Part shown: one piece after another, positions 60,042 to 64,000 of the stretch
How the letters are laid out: each line of letters starts with the position of its first letter
How positions within the stretch are numbered: position 1 is the first letter of the stretch
Source of the DNA: Costus lasius
Lineage: Eukaryota; Streptophyta; Magnoliopsida; Zingiberales; Costaceae
Length of the DNA stretch: 64,000 nt
Direction of reading: 5' to 3'
NCBI GenBank assembly: GCA_027563935.2
Contig: CM050451.1
Span: 31,325,565 to 31,389,564 of the forward strand
The notes under the pieces: generated by a model
The model's database searches: none
What the model saw: only the letters and a program-made list of their open reading frames with translations
What the model was told of the DNA's origin: nothing
Position numbers and translations under genes: made by a program

Positions 60042-60367
60042 TAAATTCTTTTGAATGTGGGGGTGCCTTACTAAAATTAATATACTAAAACCCATAAAGG
60101 AAAAAATAGCTTTGCAAATAACATATGCTCATTAGACAACTGCGTAGTTTTGTTTTATAAAGTTTCAAATTTGTAGGGATAAAGATCCAAAATGTTGGGG
60201 AACTCGCACAATTCAAACTAAGTCTTTTAAGACAATTAATTAGATTATTCATATTTCACTTACTTTATTGCGTAATTAACTTGGATCATGGACATCTTAG
60301 ACTTTATAAAGAAAATGAGCATAATATGTAAATAATTATTATAAATATATAAAATGTCTATAAATAA

Positions 60368-60445
<78 letters not shown>

Positions 60446-60544
60446 GAGTAGCCATATTAATATTAGACAAATATCTATAAAATGACTTGACTCATAAAAT
60501 TTTATAGCCACAACAAAGCTTATGGTATGATGACTATTGTCTCC
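60042..60544. other. AT-rich spacer with AAT microsatellite
   Basis: No gene. An uninterrupted AAT run of about 26 units occupies 60367-60444; the isoleucine-rich frame across it is an artefact of the repeat. Confidence 0.85.
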
Positions 60545-60852
60545 GCAAGTGCACGGATACCCGAAGTAATAATAAAGATATCGAACCACAGAGACCTAGT
60601 TTGTCAAGTACCAAATAATCGATTTCTCGCTAGCTAGGTCATCGAATAAGATGAAAGCAAACTATCAGAAACTACAAGAAAAAGTCAGAGAGAGAAACTG
60701 AGACTAGGGTTTCATCCACCTTAATTTCTATGACTATATCCAAATAAGTGCTCGTCAGTTTATTCTTATTATGATAAAGATATAATTTACTTTATAAATA
60801 AATCATCTCGCTTTCGCGCAAACAATTTACAAAGAACCAATCATCATTTTCT
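60545..60852 (-). mobile_element. Athila-type LTR fragment, E family
   Basis: 'tccgcaagtgcacggatac', 'atcgaaccacagagacc', 'actagggtttcatcc' and 'ctcgctttcgcgca' align with 18190-18480 and 60920-61110. Only the primer-site end of the LTR remains. Confidence 0.75.
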
Positions 60853-60890
60853 GATGTATCCCAAGTTGTTTAGCGTGTACCTAGGACTAA

Positions 60891-60908
60891 TCCCCGGCAA
60901 CGGCGCCA
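60891..60908 (-). other. primer-binding site, tRNA-Asp, perfect
   Basis: TGGCGCCGTTGCCGGGGA on the minus strand, just inside the LTR to its right. Only about 38 bp of internal sequence follow before the older LTR fragment. Confidence 0.9.
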
Positions 60909-60914
60909 AAAACT

Positions 60915-62300
60915 TGTTGTGTCCGCAAGTGCATGAGTACTTCGAAATAATAAAAATATCGAACCACAGAGACCTACGTGTTGTGTACCAAATAGATGTT
61001 TTCTCACTAGCAAAGCAAGCCGAATATGATGGAAGTAAACTATGCAGAAAATTATGCTAAAAATATAATCAGAGAGAAATAACTGGGACTAGGGTTTCAT
61101 CCTCCTATCAATCAAAGAATTCAAAGATCACTTTCGTGCATCCGAATTCTAAGTTGATTGTCTCAAGTGGAATCTCGATGATCACTTTCGTGCATCTGAG
61201 ACTCAACACAAGTTCTACTTATGGTTCTCCAACGTTCCGATCCTCACTTTCATGCAAGATCTCCACATTTGACAACTCGACTCTACCCCAGATTTAAATT
61301 ATCATCATGGCAATAAGATCACTAAAATCAAATAATTAAGAACTAACCTAAGAGAGTTCCTAACATGCAATTCTAGGGTTCCAAGTTCTCAAGCAAGTCA
61401 CCTTTCAGTCCTTATTGCGAGAAATCTAAAACATGAATAATAACATCAATCTATGGAGAATCAAAGACAAACAATCACATGAGTAGAATCATCATAATAA
61501 AACTATTCTAACGAAGGTGAAAAGTTATCTAATCATTAAAAATCAAGGGGGATTACACCCCATGTCCCAAATAGTGTTTAAGCGTGCATGGAAGAAGAGG
61601 TACAATAATCCATGGTGTAGGAAATCAAAATAGAGGGAGAGAACAAATTACGGTACGGCTGTAATAGGGATTACGGCCGTAATCTGGGACGAACAGTGCC
61701 GGTGACGCTCCTTTGTTGATTTCTCCCTTGTCTGAGATCCTTTTGCTTTGAAACTTCTGGTATGTCCTCTCCACCTCAAAATTAAGCTTCTGTGTAAAAA
61801 TCGAGGCGAGAGGTGCCCTCTACGCCTCTTGGCTTGAGGCCAAACCCTAACCACTTCTCTGTCGATTGCTCCTTTGATACTGGATCAAAATTCCCCATTC
61901 CACTTCGTGTGTCTTCTCCTCTTAAAGATGAGTCCGCATCATCTTTCGGATCTCAATTTGGAGGTCTGGATCAAAAGTTATAGTCCGCGCAAGATTCAGA
62001 CCCGTGAAAATTGCGTTTTTGAATGCAATTACGGTACCGTAATGAATATTATGGCAGTGCCGTAATTTTGGCTCTGTGAAGTATTTATCAAGATTACGGC
62101 CCATAAAAATGTTTACGGCCATGCCATATTTGCTTCTGTATGTTTCTGGACTAAAATACGGCCCGTAAAGATCATTACGGTAGTTCCGTAATCTCTGAAA
62201 TCTCTCGGGTGGAAAATCATCTAGCATTACGGCACCGTAAAGATTGTTACGGCGGTGCCATAATCTCACAAAATTATTTGGTCGAAATCTTCTGATGGAG
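60915..62300 (-). mobile_element. Athila-type LTR, E family, outer end lost
   Basis: Homologous to 18183-19900, including the primer-site end TGTTGTGTCC, 'atcactttcgtgcatc' motifs and the TTACGG array. Recognisable homology fades near 62300. Confidence 0.75.
62026..62275 (-). repeat. tandem palindromic repeats, TTACGG type, 4 units
   Basis: Units begin near 62028, 62093, 62153 and 62226. They hold ATTACGGtaCCGTAAT and TTACGGcgGTGCCATAA-type dyads. A stray related dyad, attacggccgtaat, lies near 61670. Confidence 0.85.
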
Positions 62301-62797
62301 GGCCAAACACAGCTCTTAGAAGATCCACTAGGGCTCGAAGGAAGCCCATCTGGTATGGCTTCACTTAGGGTCCACTTTCCTTTTCAGCACTTTCCTTATA
62401 TGCATGGCATGGCATTTTAGGTTAGTTCCACCCCAAAGTCTACCATGTAGTTTACTTTTATGAATATTGTTGGTAGGTTGTGCATTGTAATGTCATGGTA
62501 GGTTAGTGCATGTAGTATGGATACCTTATATTCAGCTCAAGGGATGCAAATCAGCTAGCTCACTCCACTCCAAGAAGCTAGCTCCCATTTTGGAAGGTCC
62601 ACTTCAAACTAGTTCAAGAGAAGGCTTCAAACTCAACTCCACTTCAACTCCACTTCCAAGATCACACACCAATTGAAGACATTGCCAACTCATGAAGGAA
62701 TATGCACCATCCTCATCCAATAAATCAAGCAAGGCTCACTCAAGATCCACAAATCAAGGAAGGGCCTCATCTAGATCCACAAATCAAGGAGGAGTAT
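62301..62797. other. probable 3' region of a further retroelement
   Basis: No domain is seen. Short direct repeats such as 'agatccacaaatcaagga' (about 62740 and 62772) and 'ctccactt' lie before a purine-rich 'aatcaaggaggag'. Position and composition fit an untranslated 3' region. Confidence 0.35.
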
Positions 62798-64000
62798 TGA
62801 TGGAGACTTTCCTTACACCATTGCCGCCCAAACAACAAAGGAAGTTTTTCAAATTCTATCACTCATGCGCCAACAACTCAAAGAGAGCCAGCTATTCAAA
62901 ATTCAAACAAGCCATTCGAAATTTAAAAGCTTACCATCAAAGGCCATCCAAAGAAAGCAACAATTTCAGCCCATTAAATGCCTTGTCTCCTTTTCGAAAT
63001 CTATCCAAACATGTAAGGGGCGCAAGGGGCCAATGACTACCTTGCCCTCACCTTATCCCCATCCCTTAGCTGCCTATATATGTATCCCCATTTCATCATG
63101 CGCATAGCATTGTTGAATAATATTGTTGACTAGTTTCCTAGCCAAAGAATGGGTGCTTGTGTCGCCTAGGGTGCTTGTGTTGCCCAAGTCCCCTCCTCTT
63201 CCCCTCTCTTCCTTCAAGAGCCGAGCCTCTCTTCATCTTCTCCTCGCCCTCACTTCATCAAAGCAAGGCCGAGAGTCACCACCATCAAGGCAAGAGCACC
63301 AAAGAGAACAAGAACTCAAGATGGCGCAAAGAACATGGATGCATCTCTTGGTCTCCTTCAAGGCGATTCTCTAAGTTAAGTGTTCCATCCTCTTGTGTTT
63401 TCTCTTCATACATCTTAAGAACATCTTACTACACATCTCTTGGATTTGTAGGAATTGGCACAAGGAAAAGGAAGCTTGGCGCATCCCTCTTCCCTTCTCC
63501 CCCCCCCCCTTCCCTTTTTTAGTTAGTCCAATGTTTATGTTAGCAAGAGAACTTGGAGGACTAGCCTCCCTCTTGACTCTTTGATTTTGTGATCATTTAA
63601 TCATCCTTTTATAATTCACCCACGCTTGTGTGGGGTTGCTGGATGCTTGTGTGTAACCTGCACCTTCCATCAGAGTAGGACCGGTGAAGAACGGGAAGGA
63701 CGGTCCTTCTATTCTCAAGGACCGCAAGGTGAGTCCTCTTTAAGTTATTGTCATTTACTTTGAAGCAAGTAGTATAAACTCTATTTTCCTACAAGTTGCA
63801 TAAGTTCGGTTTTCTTATCTATAAAATACAAAAACATTATTTTCCAACTTCGTTAGTCTAATACGGTTTTCTCTAGTTTATGAAAATACAAAAAAACTAT
63901 TTTCAAAATTCGTTGTTTGCATGCTTGTGATCTCCCCCTACATCATCTTCCCAAATTACGGCACCTCTCAGGGATTACGGCTGTACCGTAATTCTATGGT
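62798..64000 (+). mobile_element. probable LTR start, running off the window
   Basis: A purine-rich tract is followed by TGATGGAGAC. A TATA-like CTATATATG sits at 63074. A TTACGG palindrome array begins near 63954. The end is outside the window, so the LTR call is inferred. Confidence 0.45.
63954..63994 (+). repeat. start of a TTACGG palindrome array
   Basis: 'attacggcacctc' and 'attacggctgtaccgtaat' repeat the E-family dyads in another LTR. The array is cut by the window end. Confidence 0.7.

Noticed and set aside
60260..60589. 109-residue isoleucine-rich frame
   Set aside because: Produced by the AAT microsatellite.
62692..63036. 114-residue frame near the window end
   Set aside because: It crosses the probable LTR boundary at 62798, and its serine-rich repeats come from direct DNA repeats.

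Overview
The window is nuclear DNA from a flowering plant. It is AT-rich and almost entirely nested transposable elements. It carries one ordinary plant gene with introns, a soluble inorganic pyrophosphatase, and a small patch that looks plastid-derived. The species cannot be told from the sequence, and I could not decide between monocot and eudicot. Nothing bacterial, viral (beyond LTR-retroelement relics) or CRISPR-like is present.

Regions 1-35429 form a nest of LTR elements. Fragments of Athila-like LTRs (1-1236) run into a 5'-truncated Ty1/copia element on the + strand (A, 1237-9235). Its gag-pol frame is split by a solo LTR of the same family flanked by a perfect 5-bp duplication. A second copy in the opposite orientation (B, 9236-12956) is cut off inside gag. 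After a degenerate MITE-like block comes a 4.1-kb LTR-like repeat (R1, 13783-17870) packed with hairpin arrays. It is followed by an Athila-type minus-strand LTR with its tRNA-Asp primer site (18159-20110), an integrase C-terminal relic (20130-20531), and a plus-strand Athila-like element with LTR, primer site and gag-protease (D, 20532-24266). Element D is interrupted by a nearly full-length minus-strand copia copy (C, 24267-33121) whose right LTR has lost its outer end. A second R1 fragment lies at 33540-35429.

Region 35430-48500 is lower-copy DNA. It holds a relic of a PERK-type receptor kinase, a degenerate hAT transposase, organelle-like DNA with an rpl2 fragment, and the pyrophosphatase gene on the minus strand (coding exons 44683-41783, a 5'-UTR exon near 45899, TATA box at 45971-45980). 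All its splice sites are canonical except one donor, which reads GA.

Region 48500-64000 is again repetitive. An Athila-like LTR is split by a second copia subfamily (F, 49522-56852). A small MITE with TAA duplication holds a 2.4-kb solo LTR with its own duplication. More Athila-type LTR pieces and the start of a further LTR run off the window end.

The most unusual signal is structural rather than coding. Several unrelated LTR families carry tandem arrays of short inverted repeats. In R1, about a dozen tandem hairpins switch their closing pair between G:C and A:T in concert, and a second dyad in the same repeat does the same. This looks like covariation, produced either by selection on a folded RNA/DNA or by palindrome-templated correction.
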